This document shows, one piece after another, positions 20,901 to 32,644 of a stretch of DNA of 64,000 nucleotides (position 1 is its first letter; every line of letters starts with the position of its first letter). The DNA comes from Macrolepiota albuminosa. Its lineage: Eukaryota > Basidiomycota > Agaricomycetes > Agaricales > Agaricaceae. The notes under the pieces were generated by a model. It worked only from the letters and a program-made list of their open reading frames with translations, was not told the DNA's origin and did no database searches. The DNA lies in NCBI GenBank assembly GCA_027475525.1, contig JAMWFC010000066.1:413811-477810 (forward strand), read 5' to 3'. The position numbers and the translations under genes are program-made.

Positions 20901-22153
20901 TTAGCAAGATAATAACCCCCTAAGCCCTGTATAGGACAGCAAGAGACAGAGAAACGATTGAAAGAGTTCTCCTCTAGTTTTTGTGGGCGTAATGGGTGTG
21001 CCGGATGGTGACGGGGTACAACATTTATCGGAGAGGCTAAGTTGGCGGCAATGTAGTAGGTGGAATGATCACCCAGCGCTACAATGAGCTTGCACAGAGA
21101 ATGCAAAATTTCATTGATATATCCTGATTGCGCTGTAGCTTGTACGATATTGCCGCCGTGCCAGTAGATCCAAATTAGCAAAGGCTCCGTCAGCGTCCGT
21201 GGGCCCGAGCCATCCGAGAGTGCAGATTTTGTCATTATCTCCTGTATCGCGTCCAATGTGGCTTCAAATGCTTCGCTGTCGGATTCGGCGCGGATAAAGA
21301 GATATATGAGAGAAGGAATAAGAGGTGTTATGTTGCTTGATGGAATGATCGACATCCATAATTGGAAACACTTCAGCGCCGACGGTATCTGTTGCGACGA
21401 TTCCAATGATGATCGGACTGCTTGCACGACCATGGGAATAGCATCCTTGAGTGACTGCTGTATCTGAAGCCTTCATAATTCTCTTAACGCATTGCCGCAT
21501 CCAAAAGAGACATAATAACTCGCTTGAACCAATCAAATCAGGGTTTCCAGCTTCTTCGGCGACTGTGGCGAGAAAGTCGTGTAATATTCTGCAGGTGCTC
21601 GTGCACCCAAAAAGGCCTTGGTACATCCCATGATCCACTCCGGCCAGCGAGCGGGATGTCCCGGAACCAGTTTAAGCGCAAGAGATGCGAGCGCAACGAA
21701 CAGCTTGCAAAGGATGAATTTACTACGGCCGATCGACAGAGAGCGTGCCGTGAGTTGAACCATTAGATCCCAGAGAGGTACTGCAAATGTCAGCTTTACC
21801 GCGACTGGTGAAGTGGTACATTAATCTAATGAACAACTGACCAGTCCCTCGCAATCTTCACCTGCGCTGTGTGCGTACCGAAAAACTGGACATTTTGATC
21901 AGGATGCTCCAACAATTGGATCACAAGTCTCCAAGCCTCCGGTCGATTTTGGAACTCAAAGAGCTCACTCTGTAACTGCTTCAGATTTTCTAAAGAGGCC
22001 AATGCTGTCGGAGGCGTGTACGTCTGTTGGATCAACTGAAAACGGTGATGCGTCGGTGGCTTTGAGCAATCTTTGCTGACATTCACTCACTTGTGTTGTT
22101 CTCTCAACATCAGACTGCGACAGAGCAGGAAGAAAGCTCGTATACACAACCAT
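20900..22153 (-). pseudogene. importin-13/Kap122-like nuclear transport receptor, truncated
   Basis: The start ATG is at 22153. Exon 1 (22153-22091) and exon 2 (22035-21838, SELFEFQNRPEAWRLVIQLL, VQFFGTHTAQVKIARDW) give the importin-beta N-terminal repeat typical of importin-13. Exon 3 starts at 21793 (VPLWDLMVQLTARSLS, LFVALASLALKLVPGHPARW). The later parts LHDFLATVAEEAGNPDLIG and SSNITPLIPSLIYLFIRAES are in other phases. The last match is LALGDHSTYYIAANLAS, then LLLSYTGL near 20930. Proteins of this family are about 950-1050 residues; only about 400 are present, with at least one frameshift near 21600. Such proteins carry cargo through nuclear pores, but this copy should be dead unless the lesions are sequence errors. 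Confidence 0.75.
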
Positions 22154-22506
22154 TCATCCGCGTGGTTTCGCGAAACTATGGAAGATTGAAAAATCAAAAA
22201 ACAGAAATATGGTCGTGGGAAATCTAATGATACACTTACAATTTTGACGACCCTGCTCGCTGATTGACAATTGTATGCTCTTGGTTGCGAACTTGCCGAG
22301 ACTGAGGCAGTAAATTGGATGAAACTGGCCTATCAACGCGCTCAACCGAACTGACGGCCTTGTCGTTATATGGTCCTGAGTACAACTTAATATTGTCAAT
22401 GTACAGTAGCGTACTTCTGTCCCAAGGATGTCCAATAGATGGAGCCAACGATGGTTATTAATATATGACAATTATAGAAAAGAGATCTCGTGTGTGCTAC
22501 ATGTCA

Positions 22507-25500
22507 CTACATCTTCTTGCGCGACAAGGCAGCTAATGGCGACTCCTGATCATCCTGGGGCAACCGGTGGTGTTGCGGTGGAGTCCTTATCAACGATTCA
22601 GGAGAATTAGGTGAGTCGGGGGGAGGCGTCGCCGAGTCCTGGCGTCTAAAAGTAGCCAAACGCTTTTCCTTGAGTTTTTTTCTGCGGTCGAGTTCGGCTT
22701 GTGTTTTGGCCTCCTCATCCTTATCCTTGGCATGAACCTCACTGTCCTTGATGGCTTCTTCGATGATGCGAATGATGTAATCGTGAATGTTATAGTATTC
22801 TTCTGCACGGTTCCTGTAACCAAGAATAAGGGTTTTCCACCATTTGACCACATATGGTCTGAGGCATTGGAAATAATCATGAAAGTGTGCGGCAATTTGT
22901 TCGTCGAACAATTGCCACTGTTCATGGAAATCAGCCTTGGTTGTTCTCAATGTTTCCTCATTGCCATCAAAAAGGCGAATGACAATGTCTCGGAGTTCTG
23001 GTTTGAACGTTGTTCCCTGGTCCGTTGGTTTCCCCTGGCACGTTGGTTTCCCCTGGACTGTTGGTTTCCCATCATCTAGTGGTTTCGCATTGTCTTGTGA
23101 TTTCGCAGGGTCCGGTGATTTCTCGTCCAGTTCCTCTTTCCGCCGCATATTTATACCGGGACCCTTGCGAGTCAAGCACAGGCGAACTAGGACCCAAAGG
23201 AGTGACTCGACGTCATGAATCGCTCCATGGATGAATGTCGGTGGTCTGGGAAACCCGAGAGGAATATGGAGACACTTTCTAGCAATGACCTCTCCACTCA
23301 TATAGGGAAGAGTTCCCTTTAGAAGGGTCGATCAATACTGCCTTACATGCCCCAAAAGAATGAAAAAACTTACTGTGCGTTCTCCTGGGCTAGCCACACG
23401 ATTAGCAAAATTGGGCCAATCGAGGGGTTTAGTTTTGTCATCCTACATGGAACTATGACACAAATCAAAACAGTGATTGAAGGGAAGTAGGCTTACAACA
23501 TTAGACCATCCTAGATCGCCCATGGAGAGAGGGTTTTTTAACTCATTCTTGTTCAGCTCGAAACACTCAACAACATCTTCAATGTATTTGAGAGCATCGA
23601 TGGGTTTGAGCCATCTCAAAGCCGTATCGAGGACATCGTCTGTTGCTTCTCTTCCTAAGCTAAGTTTGAGGAGTGATTGAATAGGTGCTCGACTCTCCTG
23701 AAGGATCAAGGGAGAAAGGCCAGCTATCATGGACTGTATTTCACCCATGCTACTTGCCTTCTTGGCATGATCGTAATCCATGATACGCCCGAAAGTTACA
23801 CCATCCGCAGAGTCAAAAATCAAGAGATTTCCAATACTGAGATCACGGTGGACGATGCACTTCTTATGGCCGTCTCGTAGTTCTATGACAGCGATAAACA
23901 AAACAAGAAACCCGGAGCAAAACAGACACACCTCGTGCATAGTGCAAGAGACAGTATAAAAGCTCCAATAAAGAACAGAAAAATCTGATTTCTCTGCCCA
24001 TTGGCATGAGAATATTCACATGGATACGGTCCACGAGCAAAAGAGTCGAAGGGTTAGGAGAAGGACTGGGAGATTTCTCCCCCACGTCATTCTTCTCCAG
24101 GCGATTTTCAGCCTTATCGTCACCCTCGCTTCTCATAGCCGGACCCTGTTTGACGGGATGTTCATAACGTTGAGCGACCATACCACAGCGGGCCAGCTTG
24201 AATGTGCTGTCAACTTCGCCATCAATCTTGATGTCGTGATATACGATAGCGTGCTTAAGTTCCTCATCAGTCAGTCCCTCGTCTAAGATGTCGTACACTT
24301 GGCCTTCGGATGGGTATATCTTTGGGTCATTTGAGCCTGGCCGAATGGGTCTCCAGTAACGCTTAAGCGCATATGTCTGTCAACATGTTATCAGTGAATG
24401 ATGTAATAGAAGTCGTATCCTATTTTGACCTTCTCCGGATTTTCTTTTTCATCAAATTTGACAACTTCGTAGACGACGGTAGCACGACCACAAATCTCCG
24501 CCGAACGTAGTGCAGAAATGATTGCCACAGCAATATATTTCTCGACTTTCCCGTCTTCCTCGATATCAATGACCCAGTGGATGTTGTAACGACCGTTTCC
24601 GTAAACGCCCTGCCAGTCATGGGCGACTTCATAAGATGGTTTGACATCCATTGTATGAGGGAGATAAATCTTCATCGCTGGGTCCCAGCCGAGTTGTACA
24701 GGACTCATACGTGAGAAACCAGTTATGATTTGAACGAATTTTTTCCAGTCCTACAAACTGTCAGTGAATAGGACTGCTCGACAAATGATTGCGTACTCTG
24801 TGAATATTGATTGGCGTCATTGTCATTGTCACTCCAGATCGATCACACGATACTAGGGTGAGCTCGTCATATAGAAGGACGAAACCCAATACGAAGCGCC
24901 GATCCAACTGTTCCGCCAAGACGAGACGCATGTAGCCCAAAAGCTGCTTTACTGCAATCAAACGATCCGTTTCTGAGTTGTCCCATTTAATTTCATAAAC
25001 AACATGCATGCACATCCACCAGAGCTGATAAATTTCAAGCTAGGCAGAAGTTAACAAGGCGTCCACGCTTTAAGATGGACACACTCACAAGTTTTTCTAA
25101 CTCCTCCTTGTACGGTCCCGCATGCTTTTGGTGCTCCTTCATAGCAGCGCGCGTCTTATATGGTACTTGATCTTCCAGGTCTTTTATCTTGATCTCCAAT
25201 GCTGTAATGTCGACGTCAGGTTGAGCCCCTGCGCCATCAGGACGACCGCTCGCCGTGTCATCCTCGAGAGATTTCGGAGAAGTATTGTGACGATCAACAT
25301 AGACGATGTCGGTTCGAATGATTTCCGGGTCCATAGTTTTAACAATGGCATTCAGAATGGCAGCAAAAGGTTTGTAAATCTCTTTCTCCTTCGATTTATC
25401 ATTTGGACGTTTGTCCGGGAAGTCATTCCAGCGAGAGCCAGTATATATACCATTAGACTTCAAATTGTCAAGGCTTTCCTGGAATTTAGGTATCTCAGGG

Positions 25501-25667
25501 ATTATGTTTTTCAAGAATTCATCGGTCTCGACGGTGTAGAGAGTGTTTTTTATATCTCTCTCGATTTCCGCTTGGACGTCGGCCATAGATGCCTTCTCGT
25601 GTATTGAACTGGCTCGCGTCGATGATTTATGAGGGGTATCACCAACCGTCAGCAGCTGCGAGGACAT
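22507..25667 (-). CDS. FunK1-type fungal protein kinase
   Basis: Seven exons can be placed by GT-AG sites with the phase kept throughout: 25667-25089, 25024-24797, 24750-24430, 24376-23932, 23882-23497, 23442-23374 and 23316-22507. They give a 945-residue protein. The N-terminal half (about residues 1-370) holds the family's conserved pre-kinase part. The kinase has a probable ATP-site Lys in TYALKRYW (about 381), the catalytic loop IVHRDLSIGN (Asp about 538), DYD in place of DFG (about 560) and GTLPYMSGEV in the activation segment. The tail is low-complexity with repeated PTxQGK units. FunK1 kinases are expanded in Agaricomycetes; their substrates are largely unknown. It is intact despite retroelements on both sides. 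Confidence 0.92.
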
Positions 25668-26150
25668 GATGAAGGAGGATGAGCGGTTGGGCAAGTGAGG
25701 ATAGTACAAACAGTCACCTCGTCTCCTTCTTATTATGAAATGTTATCTGATTGAATCACCGGACACGAGGACAAAACAATGAGATGGCGAGATATGTCAC
25801 AAAGCCCACGTAGGACCCCTGAATATGTCAACAGCGGAAATTGAATGGTCCCCAGTGGTTTCAAGTATAGATTCCGGATAAACGTATGGGCTAGTCAAAA
25901 CACTTGGGACGAGCACTCTTGAGATTCCCGCTACTTTAGTAGTGGGTCTATGGCCTGTGAACGAACGACACTGCTGTCTGACAATTGATCACGTGAAGGT
26001 TTCAGTCTGGTGCCCGTTTTTGTATGACGCAAACGATTCAGTGTTTTTTCCTTTCTCATCATTCCCCTGCCCTCGATTCCGACCTTACGCCAGCCCCAAT
26101 CACCATGTCACTAAAGGCAGATATATCACTAGCAATGATCCACGAGGTCA
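25668..26150. other. upstream region of FunK1 gene
   Basis: CpG-normal non-coding DNA that probably holds the kinase promoter. No clear TATA element was recognised. The right edge grades into the CpG-poor island at about 26150. Confidence 0.35.
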
Positions 26151-26233
26151 TATGTATGTTTCAATTTCTTTCTTGGATCAGATATTCACTATAATGCTAT
26201 CTCAGACCTGTGTATGAGTATTTCTTGAATGGT

Positions 26234-27128
26234 CAGTGGATAATGATGGATATCAACGATGGATATATCCGTGGACTGGGATCTGGAAAGGTGGGTTGTA
26301 CGCCAACAGGATTGCATCAAACTCATCCATGCTTCCAACAGCCTTGGGAAATTTGAAAGGTACGCTTCAGAACTCCCTGGCTTATCAGTTATAAATGTCA
26401 AGCTCTCTTTAGCCAACATTGTCAAGATGATTGACTCTCAGCCTGACCTGGCCCCTGCTAATTCATTGCGTGCGAGGTGGATACCTTAAGATACAGGGCA
26501 CATGGATGCTTTATGAGGTATGTTCTAGTTCTATTGTTCAGTTGGTAATGCATGAATGCTGATTATACCTTGTTTGTTATTGCCAGGTAGCCCTGCAACT
26601 CTCTTATTGGTTTGTATGTTTCTTAGTTGCTCGACTCCTTACACTGAACTTTTTTTGCAGTGTCGCATGGAATATATGGGACAACCTCATTCCCTTGTTT
26701 GGGTTAGTCAACTGACTATTGAAGCGCTACCCTTAATAACTTTTTTGTAGTCCGACTTTCCCAAGTACATGTCTATCCCCTGGCCAGCCTGGATTTGGTC
26801 AGTCGTTGCATCAGGGCCTAATCGCCACTGTACAAGAAGAAACCCACAACCAAACACTACCATAAATGCTCTGCGAGAGCCATGGATGGTTGTTATGCCT
26901 CATGATCCTGCTTATTCTCGACAATCTGCACAAGTGCAACTTCCATATCTTCAAACTCTATCTTATCCACCAAATCACAATGTAAATTTTCACCATAGCT
27001 ATGAAAACTCTTCACTGCTGTCACCCCATAATGGATCCGCTTCGATTGATGATCTGGCAAGTCTTTCAAGCACATCTCGCAGTTCTATACGATATTCGCC
27101 ATACAGTGCACCTTATCCTATCAGGTGA
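26234..27128 (+). pseudogene. KilA-N/APSES-like DNA-binding gene remnant
   Basis: The exon before the intron at 26518-26586 can be read as RGGYLKIQGTWMLYE. It joins VALQLSYC (26587-26609), then after an intron (26610-26660) VAWNIWDNLIPLF (26661-26702), and after another (26703-26750) SDFPKYMSIPWPAW. The pattern GGY.K.QGTW...A..L...D.L.PLF is the core of KilA-N/APSES domains, found in fungal transcription factors. The last exon runs to a stop at 27128 with a Ser/Pro/Tyr-rich tail. The phase is not kept between all exons and upstream sequence is disturbed, so I call it a decayed gene. CpG is depleted across it. Confidence 0.5.
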
Positions 27129-27433
27129 CCATCGCTTGAGGGTCGGAAAGACCCATGTTCCTAATACATTCAAGTCTATTTACGATAGATTTTTTTCAAT
27201 GACAATTAGGGCTTTGCATTTTACTTTGGTCTGTCCCTGTATCAATAGTGTTTCCCCAGAAAGTAGCAGGCTGTGCGGCTGCAGGGTGCCCTTCTAACAT
27301 TATTCTGAAGAATGAAAACTTGACTAGACCTCAGACAATTGGGCAGTAGTGAGGTTGTCGATATGCTGTCGACACTTCAGGACTTAGGTCACGTGAGCAT
27401 GCAGTCCACCTGACTTCAGCCTAGGTCACATAT

Positions 27434-28247
27434 ATGTACATAAAACTTTTCGACACCCCAGAGGATGTGGGTAATGAGATAGCGGAGAACATTAAAATAG
27501 CCAAAGAGGGTGAGTTAGTGAGAATCCTAGGTTGCTGGGTCGGAAACAAAATAGACCAAAGCAATCCATGGGGACCGACGATACAAAAAGCCAAGAAAAT
27601 GCTGAAACAATGGAGCCAGACAAACCCCTTGATGAAGGGGCGGAGACACATAATAAATATGTTTGTAGGAGGGATGATATTCTATCTAACAAAAGTACAA
27701 GGAATGCCTAAAGACATAGAACACCAAATAGAGAAGATGATAAGAGACTACATGTGGAACGGATCAGCCCCCATGCTAAAACTAGCAATCCTATATGAAC
27801 TCGCAGAGAACAGGAAAAGGGGCCTACTTGATATTAAAAGCTGAAACGAGGCAATACACCTGTCATAGCTAAAGGAATACATGAAACAAGAACAGAATAG
27901 ACCAACATGAGCATACATACATAGCAGATGAGATGATAAGACGCAATGCAAGGGCAAGCGACAAGATAGAGAATGCATGTGACAGCATAAACCAATTTGT
28001 ACAGACATAGAAAGTGAAGATAAAGCAATCATCAACCCTTCCAGGAGACCTACAAAAAATGATTAGCACAGGACTAAGAAATGGAGTGAGACTGTGGGGA
28101 CATGAGCTCTCAGATAAGGCAAAAATGGAGATACCAATATGGCACCACCCAGGCATTGACAAAAACAGAAGGAAAAACAATAACACAATGAAGAGTAAGC
28201 ACCTGAGGAAAGTACACAGAGTGCATCGATTCCTTTGCAACCAATGA
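27434..28247 (+). mobile_element. LINE (non-LTR retrotransposon) fragment
   Basis: The first frame (27434-27844, 136 codons) has the C-terminal side of a LINE reverse transcriptase: RILGCWVGNKIDQSNPWG, then KAKKMLKQWSQ, GRRHIINMFVGGMIFYLTKVQ and IEKMIRDYMWNG. This is the region just after the catalytic core in Tad1/L1-type enzymes (YLG...G, W...L...GR, FLW). A second piece at 28014-28247 (LRNGVRLWGHELSDKAKM, then IWHHPGIDKNRR) continues the same type of protein. The catalytic box is absent. It ends where gypsy-family sequence begins near 28250. Confidence 0.75.
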
Positions 28248-28249
28248 AT

Positions 28250-29247
28250 ATTGGTCCAATACAAGCTGTAACTGGATAGACAGGGTCAAATGCGACCTCT
28301 TGCTTTCCTCATCATCTGAGGACTGCAGCTCAGACTCTAAGTCCAGAGCTCTCCTGAGGCCTCCATGCCTCACCTGCAGCTGTTTGCTGGCCCTTCCATG
28401 CAACTCCAGAATTCTAGGCATTGACAATGCCTTTCCCGCCCTTACAACCTTGTCGTCCTCCTTACTGACCACTATAGCTGGTCCTTGCTTCTGTTCCTGT
28501 GTTATCAACAATGATGGTCCTGCTTCAGTGGCAGCATCTGCCACATACTCCAAATGCTGTTCAGTCGGTGCAGTTCAGAATAGGGTGCTATGCATGAACA
28601 TGCTGCCTTGTACCATCTCTGAGTACTGGGTAAGGTCTGGTTGACCTTTGGACTGAGCTGATGAGCTCTTGGGCAATACCAGATACATCAATAAAGGCAT
28701 TTGGCTCACTGGTAGCGACACTCCTGAGATTGCAGATCTCTCCCCTGGTTTATCACCAGGCCATACAATGGACATCATCCATGATATGGATAGCCCACCC
28801 AGCATTTCAAAGCTTGTGCTGACATTGCAAGATATCTTTTCATCCCACTTTGGTGGGGGCTGGTAAGCAGACATGGATTGCATCTTTACAGCTTGAGACA
28901 CAGGTGGGTCATCTGTGTCTGCAGCTTTGGGAAAGGAGGGTCCAGATCAAGAGAGCCAGTCATAGAAGCATGTTTTTGACGTAATGCCAACAAAAATCAA
29001 GAGATTTGGTGATGAGTTGCCTAGTCGGTAACAAGCCTAGAGTCTAAAGCTGATAGCAGAAGATTCAAAAAAATGTAACCATTGGTTACGAGCTAGAACA
29101 ATCTTGTGTGTATCATACAGTGCTGAATCAGACCGCAGTATCAGATTGACTAGAACTAGAGTGAATATAAGATGTTGTCTTATATAATACTTTACTAGAT
29201 GCCTATAGCATTGTTGACGCTAGTAACAAGTGTGACACTCCATTACA
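28250..29247 (-). mobile_element. decayed 5' fragment of gypsy #1 family (LTR plus gag N-terminus)
   Basis: Aligns base by base with about 7130-8126: gag N-terminal coding (for example 28110-28553 and 28575-28901 on the minus strand), leader and LTR. Differences are mostly CpG to TpG or CpA. The gag part breaks off at the LINE fragment near 28250. No pol sequence follows. Confidence 0.9.
29074..29247 (-). repeat. LTR of the decayed gypsy #1-family copy
   Basis: Minus-strand TGTAATGGAGT to GGTTACA, about 174 bp, the same ends as 7951-8126. It is the reference that fixes the LTR boundary of gypsy #1. Confidence 0.8.
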
Positions 29248-31190
29248 ATTGGCTCCTGTGATAGAGACCTCATCCACCCCCAGTTATCTGAGTTTCATGG
29301 CCAGAGACCTTGTCTACCCCTGGTAAATAAAAAGAGCTGGAATTCAGCTCTGAATTACTGCATTGTAGACACATGCCAGAGTAAGTCTTGGCTAGGACAG
29401 AAGAAAAAATGGACAATGAAGCAGAGGACTTGTGATAATGGAATTGGGCCAAATTTACCCTATTTTGAACTCATACTAACTCTAATCTTATCTTTGATTT
29501 ACTGCAATGTGAACCTGCTACTTTACATGCTAAACACAAATCTATACAAGGAAAGTTCTACTTCACAAAAATACATACATCGATATCAACAATGCTGCTC
29601 CATGTACATGGTACTGTATATCTGGCCTATCAGCCTGCCTCTTAGCTCTGTATTGTAGTTTGCCAGCGCTAAATAGAAACTATCATCATCATTGAATGTC
29701 TCAAGCTCTTCTCAAGTTTACTGCAGATCATGTGATGCTCTGGAATGTTCTAGAAGTTTCTATTAAATTCTTTATTAGTATTTCTTTTGTCTCGCTTACT
29801 TTTTTCAAATTATTATTCACGACTTTAAACTTGTTTGTTTTGTTACCATTGTCTGCTACTGCTATTCACATACAGCTATTTGTCATAATACTATACCAAA
29901 ACATATATATAGGAAGTATATCAAGTTTGTTCTCTATATAAGTCTTCTCTCTCTCTTCCTCCTATGCATATACAGTTATCTGATATAATATGTAGTCTGG
30001 ATGTACATTATATGTATGAAATACCAAATGAAATTTCATCCACACCTGTGTGTAAATAAAGCAAATAACATATTAAACACCCTTTCTATAAAGTGGGACC
30101 CCATAACTAAACAACCAGACAATAGGCAAAATCAAATGGCTGCAGAGCCAATGGATGAAGAACTTCCTGAGACAAAGATGACTAACTCTCACATCACATC
30201 ACAAGGTCTAATATGCCTATACAGACTGATTGTGATGGAAGCCACTGTTTATCCAAGCTCAGAAATTCTTCATTGTGTGTGTCTTCCCTTTATTCACAGA
30301 CTTTCTGACTGCAACAAACAATATATATATATCCCAATAATCTTTACATTCATTCTCCCAGTCAGAGTCCAAGTGTCTGTCACTTGCTTTAAAATCAGCA
30401 TCCTCACAATTTGGCTACAGAATCATTTAATAAGATCTGATCCAAATCCATGCTTTCTCCTTGAGTGGTCTGCACCTGAGTCTCTAGAGCAAGCAAGTGA
30501 CCCCAGGCATCATCCTGTGGGGCAGAAGCATTCAAGGGAGCACCTGAGGGGGCTGGTTTGGTCATAGAAGCAACAGAGAAGCAGAGGTAATCCAGTGGAG
30601 GAGTGACTTAAGAGGGCAAGAGAGGGCTCAAGCAGGCTAAAGGAGGCTCCCAGACCAATATGTAGAGACTTGTTCTGCTGTAAGGACAACCTCTGGAGGC
30701 TATGGCTCAGTCACACAGCTGGCAGAGAGAAATCCAAAGTCTATTATACTCAATGCAGTCAGTCCTTCTTCTGGCTCTCCTCCCTCCTGCACACTTCTCA
30801 ACTTCAGGTGTTCCTGCAAGTTATTATCCTGATACTTACTATAGTAGCTTTCATCAATACATGCATTGGTTCATCTGAGGTATATGCACTATAATCAATA
30901 CTTGGCTTATGCACAATGCAATGAAATGGATGATGGTGGAATTTGAATTTGGACTGTGACCCAGTGTGATGTATTTTGCACTTCCCAATCATTTTGGTAC
31001 CTCTCACTCAGTCATCAGCTGACACAACTTCTGCAACAATAAATCTTTCATAAAAATTATAAGTCTCTAGCTAAGAACTATGTTGATATGTTCTAAAAGT
31101 TCCAAGGCAGAAAAAGAATGGCTAGAATTTACACTTTCTGGCACATGACAGTAGATCCATGTCTAATATGAGAGGTTTTCCTTAGTATTA
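29248..31190. other. CpG-poor, gene-free repeat remnant
   Basis: A/T-rich with almost no CpG. Frames up to 188 codons exist (30001-30567) but show no domain and look like chance openings. Probably worn-out transposon sequence. Confidence 0.5.
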
Positions 31191-31194
31191 CACT

Positions 31195-31460
31195 GTTGGG
31201 AGACATTCCACTAAGCCACTGTGGCTTAGTGGAATGTTTCCCAACATAGAGTAAACCTGATTGAACCAGAAGGTGGTGGATTGATCCCTGATAGGGGCAA
31301 TATCCTGGCATAAAGCCTTTGAGCCCAAATTTAATAAGGGTTGGGAGAAACATCACTAGCACATGGCTACCAAGCCTGGCATTTCTAGGACAGAGGGGGG
31401 TATCCACCAACCAGATGGGTTGGGTTTACTTTATGTTGGGAGACATGCACCAATAAATGT
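31195..31460. mobile_element. tRNA-derived SINE-like units in inverted arrangement
   Basis: The plus-strand unit has an A-box-like TGGCTTAGTGG (31222-31232) and a B-box-like GGATTGATCCC (31278-31288), spaced as in a tRNA gene. The B box has one change that a CpG decay would explain. A second unit lies inverted at about 31385-31455, repeating the same box-B region and flank. A third partial end (31195-31219) forms a near-perfect 25-bp hairpin with 31221-31245. Confidence 0.5.
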
Positions 31461-31619
31461 CTTTTATTTCATAGAACATAATTTTTCTTTGCTCCAGCCT
31501 CTGGGTATTCTGACTGATGCTGCTGGACATGTCAAGGCATCATGTGCCTGCTGTCAGTGTTGCCATCAACATCTGTCAGGATGATTGCTTGATTATTGAC
31601 ATTGGTACCTCTGCTCATC

Positions 31620-32000
31620 ATTCCTGTGACTTCTTGCCCCTCCCACTATTGTTGATGACAGTGAGCTTGAATTTCAAGGAAAATACATTGGAAAAATCAG
31701 AAATAAGTCCTCTTGGCAACATGGCTATCTTTGATCTATGCTGGGCTGTCATCATGTGGTTGCATTCTTCCATCACCTGTCTTCATTATTGACAATGTTG
31801 ATCAACACTTCATTGTCATTGTCACCAATAGTGAGCTCAAGGTATACCTCAAAATTGGACTTGAATCTTTGAAAAACTCAGATTACAATTGTATTTACAA
31901 TATTATATACTTTACCATCATTGTCACTGACAGTAAGCTTGAAGTATACCTCAAAATTGAACTTCAATTTCAAAAGAACTCTGACAATATTTATATTTGC
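31620..32000 (+). repeat. diverged direct repeats of about 100 bp
   Basis: Two clear copies (about 31812-31890 and 31916-31990) share GTATACCTCAAAATTG and flanking segments. A third, weaker copy starts near 31645. No coding capacity was recognised. Confidence 0.5.
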
Positions 32001-32014
32001 AATATGAATAACAC

Positions 32015-32416
32015 TCATTGCTCATTGTTTTCATCCAGTGAATCATTAATCATGTCCTTGCTCTTGTACATGGGAGGCATTTGAGATGAAGCACTAGTTT
32101 TACATTGCTTCTTTGCCCTTGACCCTTGTAATTTCCCCTTGTCACTTCTCTCTTTTTGCTTCTTACCAATTGTTATGCTCTCTTTTCTTGCTTCTGCAAG
32201 TTTCTTCTGGTGCTCAAGTTGTTCTTTGTGAGTAAAAATCACCCAGCAACAATTTCCATCTTGAAATGCAGAGCAAAGGAGGAGGATTTTGTCCTTTGTA
32301 GAAATGTTTGATGGGCTAGTGAATAGAGTGTGCTCATGCCATCCTACAAGCTTGACATAGTAGGATTCAACAATTACAGTCTGGTAATTCATGTTGATAT
32401 TGTTGTTATGTGTCAT
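32015..32416 (-). pseudogene. remnant of an unidentified basidiomycete protein gene
   Basis: A 133-codon frame beginning MNYQTVIVESYYVKLVGW (after a short lead), then FTSPSNISTKDKI, CCWVIFTHKEQLEHQKKL and a Lys-rich end. The composition is protein-like and a further piece may lie at 32423-32644. I do not recognise the family with confidence. It lies in the CpG-poor island and is probably dead. Confidence 0.35.
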
Positions 32417-32644
32417 TTGCTCTTATGAAAAAACTAGATCCTTCACAAGATTGTTCATATAAAGCTCACTTAATTCTTCAGCTATAAGGTGAGTACACTC
32501 TATACATATTGTATTTGTATTCTGAATCTTGATTCCAGCTGACAAGCACAATAAGTAGAGCTGTAGACAAATTGTATGATATTTTACTTTTTGCCTTAGC
32601 ACAAGCAAAGAGCTCAAATTTTGTTGTGATGTTTCCAGCATCAA

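Noticed and set aside
30001..30567. A 188-codon plus-strand protein gene in the CpG-poor island
   Set aside because: Composition is like the surrounding A/T-rich decayed repeat, there is no domain, and no splice or start context supports it.
31222..31288. A functional tRNA gene
   Set aside because: Only box-like sequences remain; no cloverleaf with a proper acceptor stem could be drawn.
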